Below, in pieces: positions 21,766-29,684 of a DNA stretch of 64,000 nucleotides. Numbering within the stretch: the stretch's first letter is position 1; each line of letters begins with the position of its first letter. Source of the DNA: Georgenia satyanarayanai (lineage in GTDB: Bacteria > Actinomycetota > Actinomycetes > Actinomycetales > Actinomycetaceae). The stretch covers positions 1 to 64,000 of the forward strand of contig NZ_UETB01000008.1 of the NCBI RefSeq assembly GCF_900116375.1, written 5' to 3'. The notes beneath the pieces were generated by a model. It was not told the DNA's origin. It worked only from the letters and a program-made list of their open reading frames with translations, and made no database searches. Both the position numbers and the translations under genes were made by a program.

Positions 21766-22156
21766 CGAGAGAGCCCGCCACCTTGCCGTCGTCGCCGCCC
21801 GCGCGGCCGCAGAGAAGAAGGCCGAGGAGATCGTCGCGCTCGACGTGAGCGAGCGTCTCGTCCTCACCGACGCGTTCGTCGTCGCGTCGGGCGGCACCGA
21901 CCGTCAGGTCCGTGCCATCGTCGACGGCGTCGAGGAGGCTCTCCACGGCGAGGGCGCCAAGGCGATGCGCAAGGAGGGGGTGACCGAGGCGCACTGGGTG
22001 CTCCTCGACTACGGCGACATCATCGTCCACGTCCAGCAGACCGAGGACCGCGAGTTCTACGCCCTCGAGCGCCTCTGGAAGGACTGCCCCGTCATCGAGC
22101 TGCCCGCCGACCTGCACGGGCCGGCCGACGAGGACGACGCCGGCACGTTCTCGTGA
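21755..22156 (+). CDS. rsfS: Ribosomal silencing factor RsfS
   Basis: 133 aa with the family core KKAEEIVALDVSERLVLTDA followed by FVVASGGTDRQVRAI and HWVLLDYGDIIVHV. RsfS binds ribosomal protein uL14 on the large subunit and blocks subunit joining in poor growth conditions. The GTG at 21755 lies 11 bp inside the upstream gene. The C-terminal ELPADLHGPADEDD tail is acidic. It overlaps the following phosphatase gene by 4 bp. Confidence 0.93.
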   Translation: MPADERARHLAVVAARAAAEKKAEEIVALDVSERLVLTDAFVVASGGTDRQVRAIVDGVEEALHGEGAKAMRKEGVTEAHWVLLDYGDIIVHVQQTEDREFYALERLWKDCPVIELPADLHGPADEDDAGTFS

Positions 22157-22767
22157 CCGCCGGCACCATCCTCCTGTGGCGCCACGGCCAGACCGACTTC
22201 AACGCCGCCGGGCGGCTGCAGGGCCAGTCCGACATCGCCCTCAACGCGACCGGGATCTCCCAGGCCGAGGCGGCCGCGGCCCGGATCGCCGAGCTGGGTC
22301 CCGCTCGCATCATCAGCTCCGACCTCCAGCGCGCGCTGCGGACGGCGGCGGCCCTCGGTGAGCTCACCGGCGTGCCCGTCGAGCCCGAGCCGAGGCTGCG
22401 TGAGCGCTCCTTCGGGCACTGGGAGGGCCTGACGCAGGCCGAGATCGAGGCCGGCTGGCCCGCCGCCTACCGCGCCTGGCGGCAGGGGGAGGAGCCGGAG
22501 GGCATCGAGGCGGACACCCGCGTGGACGTCGGGCGCCGTGTCGCGGCCGCCCTGCTCGAGGCGGCGGGCGAGGTGGACGACGACGGCGTGCTCGTCGCCG
22601 TCGCCCACGGTGCGGCCATCACCCTGGGCCTGACCCACCTGCTCGACCTCGACGCCGGGGCGTGGTTCGGGCTCGGCGGCCTGGACAACTGCGCCTGGGC
22701 GCTCGTCGCTCCCAACCCGGGGCGGCGTCCCGGCTGGCGGCTCACCGCGCACAACCTCACCGCCTGA
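22153..22767 (+). CDS. Histidine phosphatase family protein (GpmB-like)
   Basis: 204 aa. The catalytic RHG motif is in LLWRHGQTDFNAAGRLQGQ (His about residue 10). The second-half signature is VLVAVAHGAAITLGL, and the proton donor region is ERSFGHWEG. These enzymes remove phosphate from small molecules or act as cofactor-dependent mutases; adjacency to rsfS is common in actinobacteria, but the substrate is not known. The GTG start overlaps the rsfS stop. It is the last gene before the tRNA. Confidence 0.87.
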   Translation: MTAGTILLWRHGQTDFNAAGRLQGQSDIALNATGISQAEAAAARIAELGPARIISSDLQRALRTAAALGELTGVPVEPEPRLRERSFGHWEGLTQAEIEAGWPAAYRAWRQGEEPEGIEADTRVDVGRRVAAALLEAAGEVDDDGVLVAVAHGAAITLGLTHLLDLDAGAWFGLGGLDNCAWALVAPNPGRRPGWRLTAHNLTA

Positions 22768-22796
22768 GCAGTGTGGTGCGCACCACGGCCCGCGAA

Positions 22797-22827
22797 TTGG
22801 TCAGCGAGGTCCGCCGTCGTCTAGACT
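22797..22827 (+). promoter_or_regulatory. Probable promoter of the tRNA-Ala gene
   Basis: TTGGTC at 22797-22802 and TAGACT at 22822-22827, 19 bp apart, with the tRNA starting 14 nt downstream. The -10 is good; the -35 and spacing are only fair. Confidence 0.4.
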
Positions 22828-22841
22828 CGGTGACGCAGCAA

Positions 22842-22914
22842 GGGGCTATGGCGCAGTTGGTAGCGCGCTTCCATGGCATGGAAGAGGTCGGGGGTTCGAA
22901 TCCCCCTAGCTCCA
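22842..22914 (+). tRNA. tRNA-Ala (anticodon GGC)
   Basis: A 73-nt cloverleaf. The acceptor arm is GGGGCTA (22842-22848) with TAGCTCC (22907-22913) and discriminator A. The D arm is GCGCAGTTGGTAGCGC. The anticodon stem CTTCC/GGAAG encloses the 7-nt loop ATGGCAT with GGC at its centre. The T arm is GGGGGTTCGAATCCCCC. The 3' CCA is not encoded. GGC reads GCC and GCU alanine codons. Confidence 0.96.
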
Positions 22915-22920
22915 CAGCTC

Positions 22921-22959
22921 GTCAGAGGCGCGGCACCCACCGGGTGTCGCGCCTCTGAC
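22921..22959 (+). terminator. Hairpin terminator after tRNA-Ala
   Basis: An 18-bp stem, GTCAGAGGCGCGGCACCC (22921-22938) and GGGTGTCGCGCCTCTGAC (22942-22959), with one G-U pair and a 3-nt loop. It begins 6 nt after the tRNA. There is no long T tract, which is usual in high-G+C genomes. Confidence 0.82.
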
Positions 22960-23045
22960 GTCTCCGCATCGGAAAACGGCTACGCAAGCTGCCCGTCCTC
23001 GGCACACTCGTCCTCGACAGTGTCCGCCGTGACGAGGAGCCCGTG

Positions 23046-23384
23046 ATGACCGCACAGACCGAGCTCGTCGACCGCATGCGCGCGCTGCTGTCCGGTGAGG
23101 CGCCGGTCCGGGAGGAGACCATGTTCGGCACGCGCTCCTTCCTCGTGAGGGAGAAGCTCGTCGCCAGCGCGCTCAAGGACGGCGGGCTGCTCGTGCGCGT
23201 CGACGCCGACCGTCACGAGGAGCTCCTCGACCGACCCGGTGCGGCGCAGGCGGTCATGGGACCGGACAGGGACATGGGCCCGGGCTGGGTCGAGGTGGCG
23301 GCGACCGCCCTCGTCGGGGAGGGCCTCGCGTCCTGGCTCGAGGTCGCGCTCGAGCACAACCGGACCGTCACCGCGGGAGGGTAG
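23046..23384 (+). CDS. TfoX N-terminal-domain protein
   Basis: 112 aa. A single TfoX_N-like domain: VREETMFGTRSFLVREKLVA, then KDGGLLVRVDADRHEELL and a C-terminal GPGWVEVAA. The MFG motif is typical of the family. In gamma-proteobacteria TfoX regulates competence, but stand-alone actinobacterial domains have no established role. The ATG at 23046 has GAGGAG 6 nt upstream; the GTG at 23043 is too close to it. The 102 bp to the convergent lipase gene hold no clear terminator. Confidence 0.78.
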   Translation: MTAQTELVDRMRALLSGEAPVREETMFGTRSFLVREKLVASALKDGGLLVRVDADRHEELLDRPGAAQAVMGPDRDMGPGWVEVAATALVGEGLASWLEVALEHNRTVTAGG

Positions 23385-23486
23385 GTGCCGCGGTGACGGT
23401 CCGCGCAGGCGGCGCGGGCGAGGAGTGGTTCGCGGTCCCGGTGCGGCGCCGCCGCAGCGTGCCCCTGCCGGTTGACGACGGTGTGC

Positions 23487-25265
23487 TCATGGGGGTGGTG
23501 GCGGCGCCTCGGGCCCTGCGTCGCGGACCGTACGGCAGTCCCGCGAGACGGGAGCAGCACGGAGCCGCTCGGCCGTCCACGCGAGGAGATCAGGGACGAG
23601 CGGGGAGTCGGCCGCGACGAGCGAGAGGTGGTCCCGGCCGGTGTAGGTGCGGTGGTCCACGGTGGCGCCCCGCGCGCACAGCCGCTCGACGTAGGCGTCC
23701 TGGACCGCCGGCGTGATGAGCGTGTCCGCCCCGCCCTGCGCGAGGAGGACCGGGAGCGCCGAGGGCGGGGGCTCGTTCTGCGTCAGGCGCGCGCCGAAAG
23801 CGCCGGAGGCCGGGTCCGCGGCGAACAGGGTGGGCTCGGCCGACAGGGCCAGCGCCGTGAGGACCGAGGCGAGCACGCCCGGCGGCTCGAGGCACCGTTC
23901 GGCCATCTGCCGCAGCACGACCTCGGCGCCCGGCCGGACGTACTGCCGCCACGTGACGTCGTCGTACTCGGCGGCGTAGGCCGCGGCGACGTAGGACGCG
24001 AGCACGCTGCCCCCGGTGACGTCCTCGAGGCCCGCGACGAGACCCCGCAGGTCGCTCGCCGGGGCGAGGGCGGCGACGCCCGCCAGCTCGACGTCCGGCG
24101 CGTACTCCGGCTGGAGCGCACCACTCCACAGGGCGGCGCCGCCACCCTGGGAGTGGCCCCACGCGACGGTGCGGTCGTCGAGGTCGACGAGCTCGCGCGC
24201 CGCGCGGACCGCGTCGAGGGCGGCGTGCGCGCTGTCCGGTCCGACGAGGTAGGGGTGCGGCCCGCCGGTGCCCAGCCCGATGTAGTCGGTGGCGACCAGC
24301 GCCCACCCGGAGTCGAGGACCTCGGGAAGGACGAGCAGGGCGCCGGACGCGAAGGGCTCGCGCGACAGCGACGGCGCACAGTGCTCGGCGACGCCGGTGG
24401 TGCCGTGGTGCCAGTCGACCACCGGCCACGGGCCCTCGCCCTCCGGGACGACGACGAGGCCGCTCGCCACAGCCGGGGTGCCGTCGCCCCTGGTCGTCGT
24501 GTAGAGCACCCGCCAGCCTCGGCCGCCCTCCGGCACCCCGCGGGTGAGGTCCTCGGCGCGCACGAGCCGGCCCGGCTCGGCGGGGACGTCGCGCGGTGCG
24601 GCGTAGAAGTCGTCGGTCACCGTCGAGCCCTCGCGGAGCGTGCCGCTGAGGACCGCCGCGCCCGCCGCGACCGCCACGGCGGTGAGTGCCGCGACCGCGC
24701 GCCTGCGGGGCCGGTGGCGGGGCGAGCGGCGGGTGCCCGCCGTCGTCCACGCCAGGGCGACACCGCTCATGACGAGCCGAGCGCCGACGGCGACGGCCGT
24801 CGCCAGCGAGGTGATGTCCGGCCAGGCGAGGGCGAGCAGGCCGAGGAGGACACCGGCGACGCCGAAGGCGGCGTCGGCGAGCCGGTCGGCGCCCGCCCGG
24901 CCGCGGCGCAGGGCGGAGACGAGGAGGAGGGCACCGTGGACGAGGAGCGCGACCGCGACGACGACGGCGAGCACGCGGACGGTGAGCCCCGGCAGGAGGA
25001 GGACGAGACCGCCCGCGAGGACCCAGCCGGCGGCGGCTGCGGTGGCGCGCCCCCTCGCACCGGGGGTGGCGCCGACGACCTCGACCACGCCCTGGAGGAC
25101 GAGGCCGGCGCCGAGCAGGAGCGCGAGCGCCCCGAGGGAGGAGGTCGGCCGCAGCACCGTGAGCACGCCGAGGGCGACGACGCCCGCCGCGAGGAGGAGC
25201 CGCGCCCACCGCGGGACCCGGTCGAGAGCTCGGAAGGCACGTCCCAGGACGTGACGGAGGTTCAC
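23487..25265 (-). CDS. HdeD-like membrane domain fused to secretory-lipase-type alpha/beta hydrolase
   Basis: 592 aa. Residues about 20-175 form six hydrophobic helices resembling the HdeD/DUF308 family; about 195-210 is a further anchor. Residues about 220-580 are an alpha/beta hydrolase of the secretory lipase (LIP) type with nucleophile elbow GHSQGG (Ser372), acid in GGADTLITP (Asp514) and base in GRDHLSL (His546). The catalytic domain is probably displayed outside the membrane and hydrolyses lipid or ester substrates. The GTG start at 25265 lies 53 bp from the divergent sirtuin start. The C terminus ends in a short proline run. Confidence 0.82.
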   Translation of the reverse strand: MNLRHVLGRAFRALDRVPRWARLLLAAGVVALGVLTVLRPTSSLGALALLLGAGLVLQGVVEVVGATPGARGRATAAAAGWVLAGGLVLLLPGLTVRVLAVVVAVALLVHGALLLVSALRRGRAGADRLADAAFGVAGVLLGLLALAWPDITSLATAVAVGARLVMSGVALAWTTAGTRRSPRHRPRRRAVAALTAVAVAAGAAVLSGTLREGSTVTDDFYAAPRDVPAEPGRLVRAEDLTRGVPEGGRGWRVLYTTTRGDGTPAVASGLVVVPEGEGPWPVVDWHHGTTGVAEHCAPSLSREPFASGALLVLPEVLDSGWALVATDYIGLGTGGPHPYLVGPDSAHAALDAVRAARELVDLDDRTVAWGHSQGGGAALWSGALQPEYAPDVELAGVAALAPASDLRGLVAGLEDVTGGSVLASYVAAAYAAEYDDVTWRQYVRPGAEVVLRQMAERCLEPPGVLASVLTALALSAEPTLFAADPASGAFGARLTQNEPPPSALPVLLAQGGADTLITPAVQDAYVERLCARGATVDHRTYTGRDHLSLVAADSPLVPDLLAWTAERLRAAPVSRDCRTVRDAGPEAPPPPP

Positions 25266-25306
25266 CGCCTCACCGTAGCGGTGGGCGGGACGGCGCCCGG
25301 TGCCCC

Positions 25307-25312
25307 GACAAT
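25307..25312 (+). promoter_or_regulatory. -10 element of a leaderless sirtuin promoter
   Basis: GACAAT, 6 nt before the ATG at 25319, in the 53-bp divergent gap. It differs from TANNNT only at the first base. No purine-rich ribosome-binding site lies in those 6 nt. Confidence 0.4.
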
Positions 25313-25318
25313 GGCCTC

Positions 25319-26005
25319 ATGCGCGTCGTCGTCCTCACCGGTGCCGGCATCTCCGCGGAGTCGGGGGTGGCCACCTTTCGCGACTCCGGTGGGCTGTGGG
25401 AGGGGCACGACGTCGAGGACGTCGCCACCCCCGAGGGCTTCGCCCGGGACCCCGACCTCGTCCACCGCTTCTACGACGCCCGCCGCCGCGGCCTCGCGCT
25501 CGTCGCGCCCAACCCGGCCCACGCGGCGCTCGCCGCCCTGGAGGAGACGCTGGGGGAGGACCTGCTCGTCGTCACGCAGAACGTCGACGACCTCCACGAG
25601 CGTGCCGGCCTGCGTCGGGTGGTCCACATGCACGGCGAGCTGCGCCGTGCCCGGTGCCAGGCCTGCGGCGCCCGCCCCGCCTGGGACACCGACCTGCAGG
25701 GTGCCCCGCCCTGCCCGGTGTGCGGGCGGGCGGAGCTGCGCCCCGACGTCGTCTGGTTCGGGGAGGTGCCCTACGCGCTGGAGGTCATCGACCGGGCTCT
25801 CACCGGGTGCGAGCTCTTCGTCGCCGTCGGCACGTCCGGGGCCGTGTACCCGGCGGCGGGCTACGTCGCGCTGGCGGCGCACAGCGGGGCACGCACGGTC
25901 GAGCTCAACCTCGAGCCCAGCGCGGTGTCCCGCTACTTCGACGAGGTCCGCACCGGACCGGCCGTGCAGCTCGTGCCGCAGTGGGTCGCCGAGGTGCTCG
26001 GCTGA
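25319..26005 (+). CDS. cobB: NAD-dependent protein deacylase (class III sirtuin)
   Basis: 228 aa. The NAD-binding motif is LTGAGISAESGVATFRDSGG (residues about 6-25), followed by TQNVDDLHERAG and the catalytic His105 in HMHGEL. Two Cys pairs (CQAC and CPVC) bind the structural zinc. Tyr52 and Arg55 (FYDARR) match the YxxR pair that, in SIRT5-type class III sirtuins, recognises succinyl- and malonyl-lysine, so desuccinylation as well as deacetylation is likely. It removes acyl groups from lysines in the cytoplasm. It is followed by a 137-bp gap. Confidence 0.9.
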   Translation: MRVVVLTGAGISAESGVATFRDSGGLWEGHDVEDVATPEGFARDPDLVHRFYDARRRGLALVAPNPAHAALAALEETLGEDLLVVTQNVDDLHERAGLRRVVHMHGELRRARCQACGARPAWDTDLQGAPPCPVCGRAELRPDVVWFGEVPYALEVIDRALTGCELFVAVGTSGAVYPAAGYVALAAHSGARTVELNLEPSAVSRYFDEVRTGPAVQLVPQWVAEVLG

Positions 26006-26130
26006 GGCGCGGTGCCACCGGGCCCAGCCCGACGACCGCCACGACGGGCGACGCCTGGACGAGAACGTCACCCACCACGCCTCCGGTCCGGCTGCCGCGT
26101 GCCGCCCGCGCCACCCTCCGCCGAGCACCA

Positions 26131-26136
26131 TAGGCT
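26131..26136 (+). promoter_or_regulatory. -10 element of a leaderless histidine-kinase promoter
   Basis: TAGGCT lies 6 nt before the GTG at 26143 (CCAGAC between). The rest of the 137-bp upstream gap shows no obvious operator or hairpin. Confidence 0.5.
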
Positions 26137-26142
26137 CCAGAC

Positions 26143-27783
26143 GTGCCCCGCCAGCCAGCCTCGCTCCCTGCCGAGACCACGCAACGCCGGTTCGCCGTGC
26201 TCGGACGCCAGCTGCCCTTCTTCGCCGTCTTCGGTGTCATGACCGTGGCGCTGACGGCCTGGCAGGAGTACGGCCCGGGACTGCCGGACCCCGTGCTCGT
26301 CGGCGCGGCGGTCAACCTCCTCGCGACCGCGCTCGCCGCCGCCGTCCCGTGGCCGGCGCTGCCCCGGTGGGCCGAGACCGTGGTCCCGCTGCTCGACATG
26401 GTCGCTGTCGTCTGTGTCCTCACCGTGGGGGCGCGCGCGTCGGTGCTCATCATCCTGCCGGTCGTGTGGTTGGCCGCGATGGGCCGGACGGCGACGATCG
26501 TCGCCGTCACCGCCGGGGTGGCCTCGTCGATGGGCGTGGACATCGTCCGCGCGGTCGAGGCGGGCGCGCTCGCGATCACCCCCGACAACGCGGCCCGGAT
26601 GTTCGTCGTGCCCGCCGCCGTCATCGCCGTCGCCACCTCGCTGCACCTGTCCGAGAAACGCTCCACCGCGCGCCGCGAGCTGCTCGCGGGCCAGAGCGCC
26701 CTCGTCGAGGAGCTCCTCGAGGACACCGCCCAGGACCGCGCCCGCCTCGAGGGTGTGCTCAACACGATCGACGCGGGCGTCGCCGTCCTCGACCCCCGCG
26801 GTGCTGTCGTCGTCGCCAACCGGGCGCTGCGTGAGGCGAGCAGAGGCGTCCTCACCGTCGGCGCGCGTCTCACCGACGCGCTGCCGCGGCTCCTCACCGC
26901 CGACGGCGTCACGCCGGTGGACCCGGCGCGGCTGGCCGGCGTGGTGGACGGCGAGCGTGTGTCACGGCGCGTCGTGTGGTGGGAGTACGGGCCGGCGGAC
27001 CGTGCCGCCTTCCGGATCTCCAGCGCGCCGCTCCCGCACGACGGCGCGGGCAGCGAGGGCACCGTCGTCGCCCTCCACGACGTCACGGACGAGCTCCTCG
27101 CCCTGTCCCAGCGCGACGACTTCGTCTCCTCCGTCTCCCACGAGCTGCGCACGCCGCTCACCTCGGTGACCGGCTACCTCGACCTCGCGGTCGACGACCC
27201 CGACGTGCCGCCGCACGTCGCCGGCTACCTCGAGGTCGCCGAGCGCAACGCCGGCCGCCTGCGCATCCTCATCGACAACCTCCTCAGCGCGGCGCGCACG
27301 GCCTCGGACGTGGGGTCCCGGGAGGACGTGGACCTGCACGCCGTCATCGCGGACGTCGTCGAGTCCCAGACCCCCCGCGCCGTCGACCGCGACATCGAGA
27401 TCGCGACCACCGCGGAGGGCTCGGGCATCGTCTGCGCCGACGTCGGACGCCTCACGCAGGTCGTCGACAACGTCGTCTCCAACGCGGTCAAGTACTCCCA
27501 CCCCGGCGGGCACGTGAGCATCGAGCTGCGGGACGAGGGCAGCAAGGTGCGGCTCGTCGTGGCCGACGACGGGCCGGGCATCCCCGAGGCCGACCAGCGT
27601 CAGCTCTTCACCCGGTTCTACCGCGCGCCCGAGGTGCGTCACACCGCCGTCCAGGGCACCGGCCTGGGTCTGCACATCAGCCGGCAGATCGTCGAGGCGC
27701 TCGGCGGGTCCATCGCGCTGTCCTCCGAGCCCGGCCGCGGCACGCGGGTCGAGATCGTCCTGCCGGCGGGGGTGGGACGCTGA
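26143..27783 (+). CDS. Membrane sensor histidine kinase with PAS-like domain
   Basis: 546 aa. Residues about 25-170 form five or six membrane helices without a large external loop. A linker helix and a PAS-like domain (about 195-310; GVLNTIDAGVAVLDPRGAVV) follow. HisKA contains the phospho-His333 in SSVSHELRTPL. HATPase_c has the N box NVVSNAVKYSH, G1 DDGPGIPE and G2 GTGLGLHISR. It autophosphorylates and should pass phosphate to a response regulator; the nearest candidate is encoded at 31430-32206 on the other strand. It overlaps the next gene by 1 bp. Confidence 0.92.
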   Translation: MPRQPASLPAETTQRRFAVLGRQLPFFAVFGVMTVALTAWQEYGPGLPDPVLVGAAVNLLATALAAAVPWPALPRWAETVVPLLDMVAVVCVLTVGARASVLIILPVVWLAAMGRTATIVAVTAGVASSMGVDIVRAVEAGALAITPDNAARMFVVPAAVIAVATSLHLSEKRSTARRELLAGQSALVEELLEDTAQDRARLEGVLNTIDAGVAVLDPRGAVVVANRALREASRGVLTVGARLTDALPRLLTADGVTPVDPARLAGVVDGERVSRRVVWWEYGPADRAAFRISSAPLPHDGAGSEGTVVALHDVTDELLALSQRDDFVSSVSHELRTPLTSVTGYLDLAVDDPDVPPHVAGYLEVAERNAGRLRILIDNLLSAARTASDVGSREDVDLHAVIADVVESQTPRAVDRDIEIATTAEGSGIVCADVGRLTQVVDNVVSNAVKYSHPGGHVSIELRDEGSKVRLVVADDGPGIPEADQRQLFTRFYRAPEVRHTAVQGTGLGLHISRQIVEALGGSIALSSEPGRGTRVEIVLPAGVGR

Positions 27784-28943
27784 TGCTCGACCCCACCACC
27801 CTGTACGTCGTCTCGATCGTCGTCATCGCGATCGTCGCGACGAGCTTCGTCATCGAGGTCGCCAGCCGCGGGCGCTCGCCCGTCGACCTGCTGTGGACCC
27901 TCGCCCTCAGCAGTGCCGTCACCACCGCGCTCTTCTACCTCGCCGCCTCCACGAGCGACTCGCTGTGGTGGTTCGTCGCGCTCGGCAACGCCTCGTCGGT
28001 CGTGACGACGCTGGCGATGTGGAACGGCGTGCGCGCCGACGACGGGCGTCGCCCGCTGCTCGGTGTCACCCTCGGGGCCGCCGTGGTCACCGCCCTCGCG
28101 GCCCTTCTCGCGGGACCTGACGCCGGCGCGTGGGGCGGGGGCTGGGCGGTGCTGCTCGGCACCGCCGCCGGCGGGGTGCTCGGTGGTGTCGCCGCGCTGC
28201 GGGGCCGGGTGTACCGGCACCGCCTGGGGAGGGTGCTGGGCGGAGTCCTCCTCCTCGTCGGCGGCTACTACCTCCTGCGCCTGGCCGTCTACCTCGTGGC
28301 CGGGCCCGGTGCCGCCATGTTCACCGGGCCGCTCGGGACGTCGACGACGACGCTCGTGGTCCTCGTCCTCATCACCACCGCCGGCTACAGCATGGTCGTC
28401 ATCCGCACCGACGAGGTCCACGCCCTCGAGGCCCGCAGCGGTGCCTTCGACCCGCGGACCGGCCTGCGCACCCCGACGACCTTCGTGCCGCGCGCCCGGG
28501 AGGCGGTGCGTGAGGCGCAGCGGGCCGGGGACCCGCTCACGTTCGTGTCCGTCACCGTCGAGGGCCACGAGCACCTGTCCACCGCCTTCCACCCGGCGGT
28601 CGCCGAGAGTGCGCTCGTCTCCGTCGTCGACAGCGCCCGCCTGCTGGCCCCGCCGTCCGCGTCACTCGCCGGGCAGGTGGACGACGCGGGCGACGCCTTC
28701 GAGGTGCTCCTGCGTGGCTTCACGGGGGCCGAGGGCCAGGTGTGGGCGGAGAACCTCCGCCGCCGGGTCATCGCCACGCCACTCACCATCGAGGGCGGCG
28801 CCCGGCTGCGGCTGCGGGTCAGCCTCGGGGTCGCCAGCGACGCCGAGACCGGCTACGACCTCGACGCCCTGCGCGCGCTGGCCACGCAGCGCGCGAACCG
28901 CGCCGCGGTCGAGGGCGGCAACCGGGTGCTGGGCTGGTACTGA
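27783..28943 (+). CDS. Membrane protein with degenerate GGDEF domain
   Basis: 386 aa. Residues 1 to about 210 are about seven membrane helices. Residues about 220-385 have the layout of a GGDEF domain (FDPRTGLRTPTTFVPRARE at its start; LRLRVSLGVASDAETGYDL near its end), but the signature loop reads AGDAF (residues 302-306) instead of GGDEF/GGEEF. The second Gly and the first Asp are kept while the metal/GTP-binding Glu is lost, so it is probably not an active diguanylate cyclase. It may sense GTP or c-di-GMP, or act as a partner of the kinase whose gene it overlaps by 1 bp (ATG 27783). Confidence 0.78.
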   Translation: MLDPTTLYVVSIVVIAIVATSFVIEVASRGRSPVDLLWTLALSSAVTTALFYLAASTSDSLWWFVALGNASSVVTTLAMWNGVRADDGRRPLLGVTLGAAVVTALAALLAGPDAGAWGGGWAVLLGTAAGGVLGGVAALRGRVYRHRLGRVLGGVLLLVGGYYLLRLAVYLVAGPGAAMFTGPLGTSTTTLVVLVLITTAGYSMVVIRTDEVHALEARSGAFDPRTGLRTPTTFVPRAREAVREAQRAGDPLTFVSVTVEGHEHLSTAFHPAVAESALVSVVDSARLLAPPSASLAGQVDDAGDAFEVLLRGFTGAEGQVWAENLRRRVIATPLTIEGGARLRLRVSLGVASDAETGYDLDALRALATQRANRAAVEGGNRVLGWY

Positions 28944-28999
28944 GGAAACCTGAGGCAGTCCTGAGGTGGGGCTGAGGTGAGGGGCAGGACCGGCTGAGG
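28940..28999 (+). promoter_or_regulatory. Five phased CTGAGG direct repeats (candidate response-regulator site)
   Basis: CTGAGG occurs at 28940, 28950, 28961, 28972 and 28994. The first four are 10-11 bp apart and the fifth is 22 bp further, so all lie on one face of the helix. Direct repeats at about 11 bp are how OmpR/PhoB-type regulators bind. The array starts over the stop codon of the GGDEF-like gene and lies 60-120 bp before the first exported-protein gene. The OmpR-type regulator encoded nearby is the natural candidate; no clear -10 box is visible downstream. Confidence 0.62.
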
Positions 29000-29061
29000 T
29001 CGGCGGCCGACAGTGGGTGCAGCGCCGGACAGACCGGCTTCCCGCACCGAGAGGCACGACC

Positions 29062-29640
29062 ATGGCACGCTCCACCACCTCCCGCTCCACCGGCACCACG
29101 TGGAAGGCCGTCGCGGCCACCGCCGTGGGCGTCGTCGTCCTCGGCGCCGGCGGCGCCACCTTCGCCGAGTGGTCCGACTCCGAGGCCGCCGCGACCGACA
29201 CCGCGATCACTGCCGGTGTCCTCGACCTCGCCGCCGGCCAGGGCACCTGGACGAACGCCGCCGGCGCGGACGTCACCACCGCCGTCGCGGACGGCTCCTA
29301 CCTCGTCGTCCCGGGCGACGCCCTCACCTACCGCGAGACCATGACGATCGACGCGCAGGGTGACCTGCTCCGCGCGACCGTCGCCCACAACCTCGAGGGC
29401 CTCACCGGCGACGCCGAGCTCCTCACCCAGCTGCGCGAGAACGCGACGATGTCCCTCAACGGCCAGGCCGTCACCGGCACCTCCGCCGCCGTCGTCGCCG
29501 AGGACGAGAAGCAGACGCTCGACGTCGCCGTCACGGTCGCCTTCGACGCCCGCACCGCCGGTCTCGTCGGCCAGGGCCAGGCCGTCTCCCTCGGTGGCCT
29601 GGACATCACCCTGACGCAGGACACCGTCCCCGCCGCCTGA
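29062..29640 (+). CDS. Exported protein with alternate (SipW-type) signal peptide, paralogue 1
   Basis: 192 aa. A hydrophobic segment (VAATAVGVVVLGAGGATFA) is followed directly by EWSDSEAAATDTAITAG. This is the alternate-type signal peptide of TasA/CalY-like proteins, in which cleavage by a SipW-type peptidase falls around TFA-EW. The mature part is a Thr/Ala/Asp-rich beta domain (about 155 aa) without cysteines. Such proteins form extracellular fibres in some Firmicutes; in actinobacteria their role is open. ATG 29062 follows GAGAGGCACGACC. It is the first of three related genes in a row. Confidence 0.83.
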   Translation: MARSTTSRSTGTTWKAVAATAVGVVVLGAGGATFAEWSDSEAAATDTAITAGVLDLAAGQGTWTNAAGADVTTAVADGSYLVVPGDALTYRETMTIDAQGDLLRATVAHNLEGLTGDAELLTQLRENATMSLNGQAVTGTSAAVVAEDEKQTLDVAVTVAFDARTAGLVGQGQAVSLGGLDITLTQDTVPAA

Positions 29641-29684
29641 CCAGCACCCACCACCCGCACCACCCACCGGAGAGGAGGACCATC

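Noticed and set aside
23393-23716. Open frame starting VTVRAGGAGEEWFAVPV after the TfoX-like gene
   Set aside because: The first ~35 residues look protein-like, but the rest is antisense to the lipase catalytic domain, there is no clear ribosome-binding site, and no family is recognised. At most a gene remnant at 23393-23490.
23472-26834. A 1,120-codon open frame on the plus strand
   Set aside because: It is antisense to the lipase and out of frame with the sirtuin and kinase, which have clear motifs. It is a composition artefact.
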